Under the pieces are notes generated by a model. That model saw only the letters and a list, made by a program, of their open reading frames with translations. It did no database searches and was not told the origin of the DNA. A stretch of 64,000 nt of DNA from Sphingomonas hengshuiensis. Lineage in GTDB: Bacteria > Pseudomonadota > Alphaproteobacteria > Sphingomonadales > Sphingomonadaceae. Below are positions 17,878 to 26,146 of the stretch, one piece after another (positions within the stretch are counted from its first letter, which is position 1; each line of letters opens with the position of its first letter). Location of the stretch: positions 5,126,001 through 5,190,000 of the forward strand of contig NZ_CP010836.1 of assembly GCF_000935025.1 (NCBI RefSeq). The letters run 5' to 3'. The translations under genes were made by a program, and so were the position numbers.

Positions 17878-18963
17878 TTAGGCCGGTCGGAAGTCGGTGC
17901 CGTGTCGGAGCATGGAGTGCATGATGATGGCGAGGCGTCGGGCGAGCGCGATCCGCGCCTTGCGCATGGTCGAGCGCCTGGCGATGGCGAGCGCCCAGTC
18001 CTTCAGCTTCAGATCGCCCTTGTAGCGGGTGAGCATGACGTTGGCCGACTCATAGAGCAGGGTTCGAACGCGTCGGTCGCCAACTTTGGAGATCCCGCCG
18101 ACATAGTCGATCTCGCCCGACTGGTAGCGCCGCGGCACCAGTCCGAGATAGGCACCGAGATCACGCGAGCGGCGGAAGCGGCCCGGATCGTCGATGGCGG
18201 CGGTGAACGCCAGCGCGGTCAGTTGCCCAACGCCAGGGATGGTCATCAGCCGGCGGCACGCATCGGACGCGCGAACCAGCTTCTTCATGTCGGCGTCGAT
18301 GGCCGCGATCGCGCCGAGTACGGCATGGCGTGCCGCCACGAGCCCTCGCATGGCGCCTGACAGGCCCGCAATGCCTTCGCTCATGGCGATCACCTGGTCT
18401 ACGAACGCGGGGCTGAGGCCACGCGGCAACCGGACGCCGAACACGACCGCGAGGCCACGGATCTGGTTCTCGAGCGTGACGCGCTGGCCGACCAGCTTCT
18501 TGCGCGCGATGATCAGCGCGCGCACCGCATGTGCCGGTAGCGACTTCACGTGCACGGGCTTAAAGAAGCCCGTCCTCGCCAACTGAGCCAGCCCACGCGC
18601 ATCATTGCGGTCAGTCTTGTGTGTCGCCAGCGTCTTCAGCGCCTGATATGCCTGCCGGCTCTCGACGCAGACAACCGGCACGCCCAGTTCGGCCAAGCCA
18701 TGGTAGAGCATCGGTGCCATGCGGCCCGTCTCGAACACCACACGCGTACACGCCGGGGCCTTGGCCAGGGCCGCCGAGATCGCCTCCGCTGATGACGACG
18801 CCGTCACCTCGTGTATCACCGTGCCGTCACGATCAAGGACGCAGATGTGCGTCTTCTCCAGCGACACGTCCAAGCCAGCATAGTAATCCATGGTCGTTCT
18901 CCTCTTCTACATCGGAGCCGATCCTATCGGTCTCCATCGAAGAGCAGCCAGACCATTACCCAA
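17599..18963 (-). mobile_element. IS110-family insertion sequence (ends approximate)
   Basis: One complete transposase gene with non-coding flanks of about 280 bp downstream and 72 bp upstream. IS110 elements have no classical terminal inverted repeats and usually no target duplication, so the exact ends cannot be read here. Bounds are set at the neighbouring repeats. One flank should encode the bridge RNA known for this family. Confidence 0.5.
17878..18891 (-). CDS. IS110-family transposase/recombinase
   Basis: A 337-residue full-length protein. The N-terminal RuvC-like DEDD domain shows Asp8 (AGLDVS), Glu54 (VFETG) and the Asp pair in HKTDRNDARGLA (about 96-100). The C-terminal Transposase_20 domain has IPGVGQLTALAF and the PRRYQSGEIDYVGGISKVGD region with the catalytic serine. 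The gene looks intact, so the element may still be active. IS110 recombinases are guided by a bridge RNA from the element ends. It sits in a lower-GC accessory patch. Confidence 0.93.
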   Translation of the reverse strand: MDYYAGLDVSLEKTHICVLDRDGTVIHEVTASSSAEAISAALAKAPACTRVVFETGRMAPMLYHGLAELGVPVVCVESRQAYQALKTLATHKTDRNDARGLAQLARTGFFKPVHVKSLPAHAVRALIIARKKLVGQRVTLENQIRGLAVVFGVRLPRGLSPAFVDQVIAMSEGIAGLSGAMRGLVAARHAVLGAIAAIDADMKKLVRASDACRRLMTIPGVGQLTALAFTAAIDDPGRFRRSRDLGAYLGLVPRRYQSGEIDYVGGISKVGDRRVRTLLYESANVMLTRYKGDLKLKDWALAIARRSTMRKARIALARRLAIIMHSMLRHGTDFRPA

Positions 18964-19205
18964 TGTTGAAAAACTCCGTAAGCGGCCGACCCACAGCGAT
19001 GTTAGGCAACATGAGTTCGTGAACGCTGCCGAAAGAGGCGTTAAACTGCAAATGGCAGCCATCTATAGCATCGATATTTCAGCACCAAGTCCTGTGATCG
19101 GCCGACGAGGAGTTTTTCAACACTATCGCCCGATTGCCGCCAGTCTGGAATGGTGCGAACCTTCCTCGTTACCGGCAACGGTTGCCAATTTCGGAGCGCA
19201 GGCTT
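18892..19205. other. Gene-free 314-bp region upstream of the transposase
   Basis: This stretch has lower GC than its surroundings and no convincing gene. Bases 18892-18963 are the transposase leader. Bases 18964-19122 are a segment bounded by 14-bp inverted repeats. Bases 19123-19205 lead into the DUF7668-like gene. Confidence 0.6.
18964..19122. repeat. 159-bp MITE-like segment with 14-bp terminal inverted repeats
   Basis: TGTTGAAAAACTCC (18964-18977) and GGAGTTTTTCAACA (19109-19122) are exact inverted copies. CGGCCGAC follows just inside each end (18983-18990 and 19099-19106). There is no coding capacity. The termini look like those of transposons, and the length suits a miniature element or a deletion remnant. 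No flanking duplication was seen. Confidence 0.65.
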
Positions 19206-19586
19206 GTGAGTACACCAGTTCCAATTCTGAACGACGAAGAGCAGGAGCATCCTGTTCCGTCAGTATGGAGAAGTAAGCTTCGGGACATCGCGGAGGCGCT
19301 CAAAGATGGCAACTTCAACCTACTTGGCCTCGCCGATGTCGATCAGCTGGACGATACCACGGCGGCTGGAATTGTTCAAAATATCAATGACTATGGCTGC
19401 ACACTGACCTCGCTCCCAGACGCTAGTTGGGAAACCTCGGTCTGCCAGTGGCAACTCGAATATTGGGAAGTGCTGGTAGACTTATTCACCGTCGAGGAGG
19501 GATGTAGTGACCTGGTTTTGCATGTTCACGTTTTCGAGCGAGTTGGCGGTTTCGATTTCAAAGTGCACTTCGTTTATGTGCCATAG
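19206..19586 (+). CDS. Hypothetical protein, DUF7668-like
   Basis: A 126-residue soluble protein read from GTG 19206, which has GGAG nine bases upstream. An earlier ATG at 19134 would reach back toward the inverted-repeat segment and is less likely. Features are an acidic N-terminus, VPSVWRSKLRDIAEALKDG, then ETSVCQWQLEYWEVLVDLFTVEEGCSDLVLHVHVFE and a terminal VHFVYVP. This pattern recalls the small DUF7668 family, from memory. Codon use and GC are lower than in neighbours, and it sits beside an insertion sequence, so horizontal acquisition is likely. Function is unknown. Confidence 0.65.
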   Translation: MSTPVPILNDEEQEHPVPSVWRSKLRDIAEALKDGNFNLLGLADVDQLDDTTAAGIVQNINDYGCTLTSLPDASWETSVCQWQLEYWEVLVDLFTVEEGCSDLVLHVHVFERVGGFDFKVHFVYVP

Positions 19587-19646
19587 CGCGGGCCAACGTC
19601 GCATTTGGCAATGACCGCTTTCCACCACTTCCCGCCGCCGCCTCCC

Positions 19647-21434
19647 TCAATACAGCGCGTCGAGCCTTGCCCCATAGGCCTCCCGCAATACATGCCGCCG
19701 GATCTTCAGGCTTGGCGTCAGCTGCTCGTTCTCGATCGTGAACGGGCCGTCCGCCAGGATGAACTTGCGCACGCGCTCCGTCACCGACAGGTCGCGGTTC
19801 ACCCGTTCCACCGCGGCGGCGACCGAGGCCTTATAGTCGGGGTCCATCGCCAGCGAGCGGAAGTCGCAGCGGGTGCCGGAGCGGGCGCACCATTCCTGCG
19901 TCCAGTCGGTGTCGGGGACGATGACGGCGGTCATATAGGGTTTCTTGTCGCCCGCGATCATTGCCTGCGCGATCTCCGGCTGGAGCGTCAGCATGCCCTC
20001 GACCTTTTGCGGGGCGACATTGTCGCCCTTGTCGTTGACGATGATATCCTTCTTGCGATCGGTGATCTTGATGCGGCCCTTGTCGTCGATCAGCCCGATG
20101 TCGCCGGTGTGGAGCCAGCCGTCCTTGAGGACGCGCGCGGTCTCCTCGTCGTTGCGCCAATAGCCGTGCATCACCAGCTCGCCGCGCACCAGTATCTCGC
20201 CGTCCGCGGCGATGCGGACCTCGACATCGGGGAGGGGCGGGCCGACCGTGTCCATCTTGAGCCCCGCCTTGGGCCGGTTGCACGAGATGACGGGCGCCGC
20301 CTCGGTCTGGCCATAGCCTTGCAGGAAGGTGATGCCGAGCGACTGGAAGAAGATGCCGACTTCGGGGTTGAGCGGCGCGCCGCCTGAGACCATCGCCTTG
20401 ATCCGCCCGCCGAAGCGCTTCGCGAGCTTGGGCCGCAGCGTCGCGCCGAGGAACAGGTCCATCGGCTTGTCGAGCAGCGTCGCCTTGCCCGCCGCGCGGC
20501 GGCTGCCCAGGTCGACGGCCTTTTCGAGCAGGTACTGGGGGAAGCGCCCTTGTTTCTCGACCTGCTTGGTGATGCGGGTGCGCAGGACCTCGAACAGGCG
20601 GGGGACGACGACCATGAGCGTCGGGCGGACCTCCTCGATATTCGAGGCGAGCTTTTCGAGCCCTTCGGAATAATAGATCTGCCCGCCCAGCGCGACCGGG
20701 AAATATTGGCCGCCGGTATGTTCATAGGCGTGGCTGAGCGGGAGGAAGGACAGGAATATTTCATCCTCCCAGCCGAAATCCTCCGAGATGATCGTGCAGC
20801 AGCCCGCGACATTGTGGAGGATCGCGCCGTGATGCTGCATCACGCCGCGCGGGCTTCCGCCGGTGCCGCTGGTGTAGATGATGCACGCCAGCTCGTCGCG
20901 CCCGAAGGTCGCGAGTGCGGCCATCGTCGCGGGCGGCGTATCGTGGCGGGCGATCAGCGCGCGCCAGTCATGGAACTCCAGGCTGCCCTGTTGCGCGACG
21001 TTGACGTCGTCGATCCCTATGACGATGCGCGCCGAGGAGGCGCGGATCGCGGCGGGGAGCAGCGTGCGCGCGAGCCTGGCGTTGGACACCACGATCGCGC
21101 AGGCGCCCGAATTCTCGATGATATGCTGGTGATCGCGTTCGGTGTTGGTGGTGTAGGTGGGGACGGTCACGCAGCCCGCCGCCATGATCGCAAGGTCGGT
21201 GATGCAGAATTCGGGGCGGTTCTCGCACACCAGCATCACGCGGTCGCCGGGCCGCAGCCCGAGCGCCTGGAGCGCAGTGGCGAGGCTGGCGACCTGGCGC
21301 GCGGCCTCGGCCCAGCTCGTGGGGTGCCATGTGCCCGCAGCCTTGCGCCACAGGAACGGCGCGTCGCCCTTTTCCGCGGCGCGGGTGAAGAACATCTGTA
21401 CCAGATTGTCGAAACGTTCGAGCGTTCGGCTCAT
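19647..21434 (-). CDS. fadD: Long-chain fatty acid--CoA ligase (AMP-dependent synthetase)
   Basis: A 595-residue acyl-CoA synthetase. The AMP-binding P-loop is IIYTSGTGGSPRGVMQHH (185-201). Other ANL motifs are LPLSHAYEHT, QGYGQTEAAPVIS and GWLHTGDIGLID, followed by the lysine region TDRKKDIIVNDKGDNVAPQKVE. It resembles the FAA1-like branch that activates long-chain fatty acids at the membrane. ATG 21434 (MSRTLERF) was preferred to an upstream frame. It is divergent from ggt across 204 bp and convergent with the DUF7668-like gene. Confidence 0.88.
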   Translation of the reverse strand: MSRTLERFDNLVQMFFTRAAEKGDAPFLWRKAAGTWHPTSWAEAARQVASLATALQALGLRPGDRVMLVCENRPEFCITDLAIMAAGCVTVPTYTTNTERDHQHIIENSGACAIVVSNARLARTLLPAAIRASSARIVIGIDDVNVAQQGSLEFHDWRALIARHDTPPATMAALATFGRDELACIIYTSGTGGSPRGVMQHHGAILHNVAGCCTIISEDFGWEDEIFLSFLPLSHAYEHTGGQYFPVALGGQIYYSEGLEKLASNIEEVRPTLMVVVPRLFEVLRTRITKQVEKQGRFPQYLLEKAVDLGSRRAAGKATLLDKPMDLFLGATLRPKLAKRFGGRIKAMVSGGAPLNPEVGIFFQSLGITFLQGYGQTEAAPVISCNRPKAGLKMDTVGPPLPDVEVRIAADGEILVRGELVMHGYWRNDEETARVLKDGWLHTGDIGLIDDKGRIKITDRKKDIIVNDKGDNVAPQKVEGMLTLQPEIAQAMIAGDKKPYMTAVIVPDTDWTQEWCARSGTRCDFRSLAMDPDYKASVAAAVERVNRDLSVTERVRKFILADGPFTIENEQLTPSLKIRRHVLREAYGARLDALY

Positions 21435-21638
21435 TGCGGTCCCTCTCTCGCCGTACACGCCCCCTTGTGGGCGGGAGCGTTGCACGATTGCAACATCCTA
21501 GAGCGCGTCCACCGCGATGTCGACGTGGACGGCGTGGCGGACTTTGCGCTATCCCTCGAACGCCGTTGCGCACGACACGGGTTCAGACACATAGCGAGAG
21601 AGATAAGCGCAGGGGCATTCTCGCTTCCGGGAGCATCG

Positions 21639-23369
21639 ATGCAGTTGATCCGCAAAGCCGCGGTGGCGTTCGCCGCGTTCGCATTGGCCGCCTGCACCGC
21701 GACGCAGGCCCCGGTCGCCGAGGCGCCCCCGAGCGCGCGGGTGCCGCAGATCTTCGTCGCGGCGGCCAATCCGCTGGCGGCGGAAGCGGGGATGGCGGTG
21801 TTGCGGCGCGGGGGGAGCGCGGTCGATGCGGCGGTGGCGGTGCAGGCGATGCTCTCGCTGGTCGAGCCGCAAAGCTCGGGCGTCGGGGGCGGCGCGTTCA
21901 TGACCTATTATGAGGCGAGCACGCGCAAGGTGTCGGTCTATGACGGGCGCGAGACTGCGCCGGCGGGAGCGTCCGAAGGGATGTTCCTGGGCGCCGACGG
22001 CAAGGCGCTGTCGTTCTTCGACGCCGTGGTGAGCGGGCGTGCGACGGGGGTGCCGGGCGCGGTCAAGATGCTCGATCTGGCGCATCGCGAGCATGGTGCG
22101 CTGGCGTGGCGCACGCTGTTCGGCGATGCCGAGCGCGTCGCCGAACAGGGCTTTGCGATCTCGCCGCGGCTGGGGCGGTTCCTGACCGGGCGATTCCCAC
22201 AGAACAGCGCGCCCGACGCGGTCGCCTATTTCACCAATGCCGATGGCAGCCGGATGAAGACCGGCGACGTGCTGCGCAACCCGGCCTATGCCGCGTTCCT
22301 CAAGCGGCTGGCGAGCGAGGGCGTGGCGGCGCTGTACGCCGGGCCGACTGCGCAGCGGATCGTGGCGCGGACCAACGCGGCGCCGCTGGGCGGGACGATG
22401 ACGATGGCCGATCTGGCGGCCTATCGCCCGGTCAAGCGCGAGGCGCTGTGCGGGAGCTATCGCACCTATCTGGTCTGCACCCCGCCGCCGCCGTCCAGCG
22501 GCGTGGGGCTGTTGCAGCTGATGGCGCTGCTGGAGCGCACCGACATCGCCGCGCGCGGGCCGACCGATCCGCAGGCATGGTTCCTCTTCGCCGAGGCCAG
22601 CCGGGTGATGTATGCGGACCGCGATCGCTATGTCGGCGATCCGGCCTTCGCCAAGGTGCCAGTCGCGGGGATGCTCGCCCCGGCCTATATCGGCGAGCGT
22701 GCGAAGCTGATCGGTGCGGTTGCCGGGCCGGCGCCCGTGGCGGGCACGCCCGAGGGCGCAGTGGTCGCGGGGCGCGACCGGACGCTGGAGCCGATGGGCA
22801 CGTCGCACTTCATCGTCGGCGACGCGAAGGGCAATGTCGTGTCGATGACCACCACCGTTGAGTCGATCTTCGGGTCGGGGCGGATGGTCGATGGGTTCTT
22901 CCTCAACAACCAGATGACCGATTTCTCGCTCCAGCCGCGCGACGCGCAGGGGCGGCTGTCGGTCAACGCCCCCGCGCCGGGCAAGCGTCCGCGCTCGTCG
23001 ATGACGCCGCTGATCCTGCTGGACGGCGAGCGGCGCTTTGCCGGGGCGCTGGGGTCGGCGGGGGGCAATGCGATCCTGCCCTATGTTGCCAAGTCGCTGG
23101 TCGGTGCAGTCGATTGGGGGCTGCCGATGCAGGACGCGCTGGCGCTGCCCAACCTCGTCGCGCGCGGGGAGAGCTTCAACGGCGAGGTGACCAAGTTTTC
23201 GCCCGCTATTCTCGCCGGGCTGGCTGAGCGCGGGGTGACGCTGCGGCCCGGACAGGGCGAGGATTCGGGGCTTCAGGGGGTGATCGTGCGCGATGGCCGG
23301 ATCGACGGGGGGTATGACCCGCGGCGCGAGGGGCGCGCGCTGGTGGAGGCGGCGCCGGTGGGGCGGTAG
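21639..23369 (+). CDS. ggt: Gamma-glutamyltransferase, predicted lipoprotein
   Basis: A 576-residue Ntn-hydrolase. The N-terminus is a lipoprotein signal with lipobox LAAC at residues 16-19. The autocatalytic Thr is Thr388 in MGTSHFIVGD, so the precursor should split into a large N-terminal and a small C-terminal chain. GGSAVDAAVAVQAMLSLVEPQSSGVGGG is the family hallmark. GGT cleaves glutathione and gamma-glutamyl peptides in the periplasm. The lipid anchor is less usual than a free periplasmic form. The ATG at 21639 gives the clean signal; the frame extends further upstream without coding character. Confidence 0.9.
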   Translation: MQLIRKAAVAFAAFALAACTATQAPVAEAPPSARVPQIFVAAANPLAAEAGMAVLRRGGSAVDAAVAVQAMLSLVEPQSSGVGGGAFMTYYEASTRKVSVYDGRETAPAGASEGMFLGADGKALSFFDAVVSGRATGVPGAVKMLDLAHREHGALAWRTLFGDAERVAEQGFAISPRLGRFLTGRFPQNSAPDAVAYFTNADGSRMKTGDVLRNPAYAAFLKRLASEGVAALYAGPTAQRIVARTNAAPLGGTMTMADLAAYRPVKREALCGSYRTYLVCTPPPPSSGVGLLQLMALLERTDIAARGPTDPQAWFLFAEASRVMYADRDRYVGDPAFAKVPVAGMLAPAYIGERAKLIGAVAGPAPVAGTPEGAVVAGRDRTLEPMGTSHFIVGDAKGNVVSMTTTVESIFGSGRMVDGFFLNNQMTDFSLQPRDAQGRLSVNAPAPGKRPRSSMTPLILLDGERRFAGALGSAGGNAILPYVAKSLVGAVDWGLPMQDALALPNLVARGESFNGEVTKFSPAILAGLAERGVTLRPGQGEDSGLQGVIVRDGRIDGGYDPRREGRALVEAAPVGR

Positions 23370-23389
23370 GGGGGTTCTTCTTCTTGGTT

Positions 23390-23487
23390 CCCCTCCCGCA
23401 AGCGGGAGGGGCTAGGGGAGGGCTGCACGTGTGCAGCGCTTCTGCTACTTCAGGCCCTCCCCCGACCCCTCCCGCAAGCGGGAGGGG
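23390..23487. repeat. Paired CCCCTCCCGC palindromes between ggt and the J-domain gene
   Basis: CCCCTCCCGC-AA-GCGGGAGGGG occurs at 23390-23411 and again at 23466-23487. Between them GGGGAGGGC/GCCCTCCCC and TGCACGTGTGCA give further pairing. The same unit occurs at 28863-28966. It lies between convergent genes and may end transcription from both sides. Confidence 0.8.
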
Positions 23488-23512
23488 AGCGCCAGATCAA
23501 AGGGCAGTCCCC

Positions 23513-24154
23513 TCACGCAAACGCCGGGGAGCCCTTGAGCTGCTGGTATGCCTCGATCACCTTTTGCAGCGCGCTTTCGTGGCTGCGGTCGCCGCCGTTG
23601 CGGTCGGGGTGGTAGCGGCGGACGAGTTCGGAATAGCGCTTGCGCAACGCGGTGCGATCGGCGTCGGTGCCGAGCTGGAGCGTGCGCAGCGCCTCGCGGT
23701 CGCGGCCTGACAGCGGCTTGCCGTCGCTGCGTGCTGCCTCGTCCTGCATCCGGGTGCGGAAGCGCGCGCCGATCGCGTCGAGCGGATCGGAGAAATCGGC
23801 CCAGCGCGGCGGGCGATCGGCGCCGCCGGTGGCGTTGAACGCCCGCGTCTCGCGCTCCCACCCGGCATAGGGGCGCTGGGCATCGTGGATCTCCTCGGGG
23901 CTCATCCCCTGGAAGAAATTATACCCCGAATTGAATTCGCGGACATGATCGAGGCACAGCCAGCGGAATTGCGGCGGGCCGTCGGCGGTGTGGCCGGACC
24001 CTTCCAGCGGGGGCGCGCGGAACTCGCCCGGCTCGGCGCAGCCGGGATGCGCGCAGACCCGTCCCTGCGCTTCGACGCGACCGTGGAAGCGGGCGGTGGG
24101 ACGATCTTTGCGGGGATTGCTGGCAGGCACGCGACTCTCTCGGACAAACCGCAT
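23513..24154 (-). CDS. J-domain (DnaJ-like) protein
   Basis: A 213-residue protein whose C-terminal J domain (about 155-205) contains the HPD tripeptide in VRRYHPDRNGGDRS. The N-terminal part has CAHPGC and WLCLDH, possibly a small metal site, and a FFQGMSPEEIHDAQRPYAGWERE segment typical of a conserved alphaproteobacterial J-protein. It should stimulate an Hsp70 partner; it lacks the Gly/Phe and zinc regions of full DnaJ. It starts 11 bases from the divergent bolA start, so the two share a short promoter region. Confidence 0.85.
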   Translation of the reverse strand: MRFVRESRVPASNPRKDRPTARFHGRVEAQGRVCAHPGCAEPGEFRAPPLEGSGHTADGPPQFRWLCLDHVREFNSGYNFFQGMSPEEIHDAQRPYAGWERETRAFNATGGADRPPRWADFSDPLDAIGARFRTRMQDEAARSDGKPLSGRDREALRTLQLGTDADRTALRKRYSELVRRYHPDRNGGDRSHESALQKVIEAYQQLKGSPAFA

Positions 24155-24165
24155 ATATAGTCGGC

Positions 24166-24450
24166 ATGACCGCCTCCGCCACCGCCCCGCTCGCCGAAGT
24201 CATCGCAGCCCGCCTCAAGGAGGCGCTCCACCCGACGCGGCTCCATGTCAGCAACGATTCGGCGCAGCATGGCGGCCATATGGGCGACGACGGCAGCGGT
24301 GAATCGCATTTCAGCGTGAGCGTGGAGAGCCCCGCCTTTGCCGGGCTGTCGCGACTCGCGCGGCAGCGGCTGGTCAATGCGGCGCTGGCCGATCTGCTCG
24401 CGACGCGCATCCACGCGCTGGCGATCCAGGCGCGCGCGCCGGGCGAATGA
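24166..24450 (+). CDS. bolA: BolA-family protein
   Basis: A 94-residue BolA protein. The class-II KH-like fold is visible: IAARLKEALHPTRLHVSNDSAQHGGHMG (18-45), then ESHFSVSVESPAFAGLSRLARQRLVNAALADLL, with the conserved C-terminal IHALAIQARAP. BolA partners monothiol glutaredoxins in Fe-S handling. The invariant His in HALAIQ is present. Its stop overlaps the Nudix ATG by four bases. It is divergent from the J-domain gene, an arrangement seen in other alphaproteobacteria. Confidence 0.92.
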   Translation: MTASATAPLAEVIAARLKEALHPTRLHVSNDSAQHGGHMGDDGSGESHFSVSVESPAFAGLSRLARQRLVNAALADLLATRIHALAIQARAPGE

Positions 24451-24896
24451 CCGCCCCGCGTGCTGCGCGCCCCGCGGCGCGCATCCTGTTGCTCGACGCG
24501 GGCGACCGGGTGCTGCTGTTCCGCTTCGACCCCGCCGACCGGCCGCCCTTCTGGTGCACGCCGGGCGGGGCCGTCGATCCGGGCGAAAGCTATGCGCAGG
24601 CAGCGCGGCGCGAATTGCGCGAAGAGACCGGAATCGATGCCGAGCCCGGCGCCGAGGTCGCGCAGCGCTTCGTCCAGTTCACGACGATCGAGGGCGTGCC
24701 GGTGGATGCCGACGAACGCTATTTCCTGGTCCGCACCGATGCCGGGGCGATCGATACCGGCGGGCATACTGCGCTGGAGCAGCGCGTGATGCGGAGCTGG
24801 CGCTGGTTCACCCGCGCCGAGATCGCCGCGCATGACGAGCCGATCTTTCCCGAGGACCTGATCGAGATGATCGACGTGGCGCAAGGCTCTGTTTGA
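24447..24896 (+). CDS. Nudix hydrolase
   Basis: A 149-residue Nudix protein. The Nudix box GX5EX7REUXEEXGU is complete at residues 41-63, with Gly41, Glu47, Arg55-Glu56 and Glu59-Glu60. The substrate, some nucleoside diphosphate derivative, is not predictable. FWCTPGGAVDPGES precedes the box, and a terminal EPIFPEDLIEMI is typical of this small proteobacterial group. It is translationally coupled to bolA (ATGA overlap). Confidence 0.9.
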   Translation: MTAPRAARPAARILLLDAGDRVLLFRFDPADRPPFWCTPGGAVDPGESYAQAARRELREETGIDAEPGAEVAQRFVQFTTIEGVPVDADERYFLVRTDAGAIDTGGHTALEQRVMRSWRWFTRAEIAAHDEPIFPEDLIEMIDVAQGSV

Positions 24897-24922
24897 AAAT
24901 TCGCGAAAGAGCGAATTTCAGG

Positions 24923-25005
24923 GCGGCACCAGCCCGCTCCCCCGCCCGGCCACCCCTAGAAATACTGTCGTCGGGTGGCCGGGCGGGGGAGCGGGCTGGT
25001 GCCGC
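24923..25005. repeat. Giant hairpin with a 33-bp perfect stem
   Basis: Bases 24923-24955 are the exact reverse complement of 24973-25005, leaving a 17-base loop. Outside the stem, pieces around ATTTC remain partly complementary. It fills the gap between the Nudix and pirin genes, which read in the same direction. The stem ends lack T-runs, so it is more a repeat or processing site than a classic terminator. Confidence 0.85.
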
Positions 25006-25134
25006 GAAATGCGCCACGGCGCATTTCCAAACGGCCCCGCCCCGGAAACGCTGCGTTCCGCCGATTAAACCCTTGTCTGACTGGGCGCATGGCCCGCCAG
25101 CCGCTAGTTCGGGGCTATCCATAGGAGACGCCCG

Positions 25135-26034
25135 ATGCGCGAAGACCTGATCATCCACACTATCGAACCGACCAGCCACGATCTGGGCGGGTTCAAGGTC
25201 CATCGCACCTTGCCCTCGCGCCCGCGGACGATGGTGGGGCCGTTCATCTTTTTCGACCAGATGGGGCCGGCGCATCTGGATGTCGGCACCGGGATCGACG
25301 TGCGCCCGCATCCGCATATCAACCTGGCGACGGTCACCTATCTCTATGCCGGGGCGATCGACCATCGCGATTCGCTGGGCACCTTTGCGACGATCGAGCC
25401 GGGCGCGGTGAACCTGATGACCGCGGGGCATGGCATCGTCCATTCGGAGCGCTCGCCCAGCGCCGAGCGCGAAAAGGGCCCCGAGCTGTCGGGCATCCAG
25501 ACCTGGCTGGCGCTGCCCGAGGCGGACGAGGAGCGCGATCCCGCGTTCGAGCATGTCGCCGCCGCCGAGCTGCCGGTGATCGAGGCGGGCGGCGCGACCG
25601 CGCGCATCATCATGGGCGAGCTATGGGGGGCGTCGGCGCCGACCACGACCTATGCCCAGACCATCTATGCCGACATCGCGCTGGAGCCCGGCAGCAGCAT
25701 CCCGATCGATGCCGCCGCCGACGAGCGCGCGCTCTATGTCTCGATGGGCGAGGCGAGCCTGGACGGGATGCCGCTGTTGCCGATGACGCTCTATGTCCTG
25801 CGCCCCGGCACCCACGCGGCGCTGCGTTCGGAGCGCGGCGCGCGGGTGATGCTGTGCGGCGGCGAGGCGTTCACGACGCCGCGGCATGTGTGGTGGAATT
25901 TCGTCTCGTCGCGCCGCGACCGGATCAACCAGGCCAAGGAGGATTGGCAGGCGGGCAGCTTTCCCAAGGTGCCCGGCGACGCGCTGGAGTTCATCCCGAT
26001 CCCGGCGGTGCCGAAGACCGTAAGCTATCCATGA
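25135..26034 (+). CDS. Pirin family protein
   Basis: A 299-residue bicupin. Metal ligands of the N-terminal cupin are present: His59 and His61 (RPHPHINLATVTYL), His103 and Glu105 (GHGIVHSERSP). The C-terminal pirin domain (about 185-290) includes WWNFVSSRRDRINQAKEDW. Pirins are quercetinase-like or regulatory. An ATAGGAGACG ribosome-binding site precedes the ATG. A giant hairpin lies upstream. Confidence 0.9.
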   Translation: MREDLIIHTIEPTSHDLGGFKVHRTLPSRPRTMVGPFIFFDQMGPAHLDVGTGIDVRPHPHINLATVTYLYAGAIDHRDSLGTFATIEPGAVNLMTAGHGIVHSERSPSAEREKGPELSGIQTWLALPEADEERDPAFEHVAAAELPVIEAGGATARIIMGELWGASAPTTTYAQTIYADIALEPGSSIPIDAAADERALYVSMGEASLDGMPLLPMTLYVLRPGTHAALRSERGARVMLCGGEAFTTPRHVWWNFVSSRRDRINQAKEDWQAGSFPKVPGDALEFIPIPAVPKTVSYP

Positions 26035-26146
26035 GGTTACGCGACCGGCTTGCAGCCGCCCGCTGCAAGGCGCATGATTCCTGAACGACGCGGGTCCGCC
26101 CGACCAGGGCTGGGCGGCTCCGCGATCGAACCGGGAGAGTTTGCTT

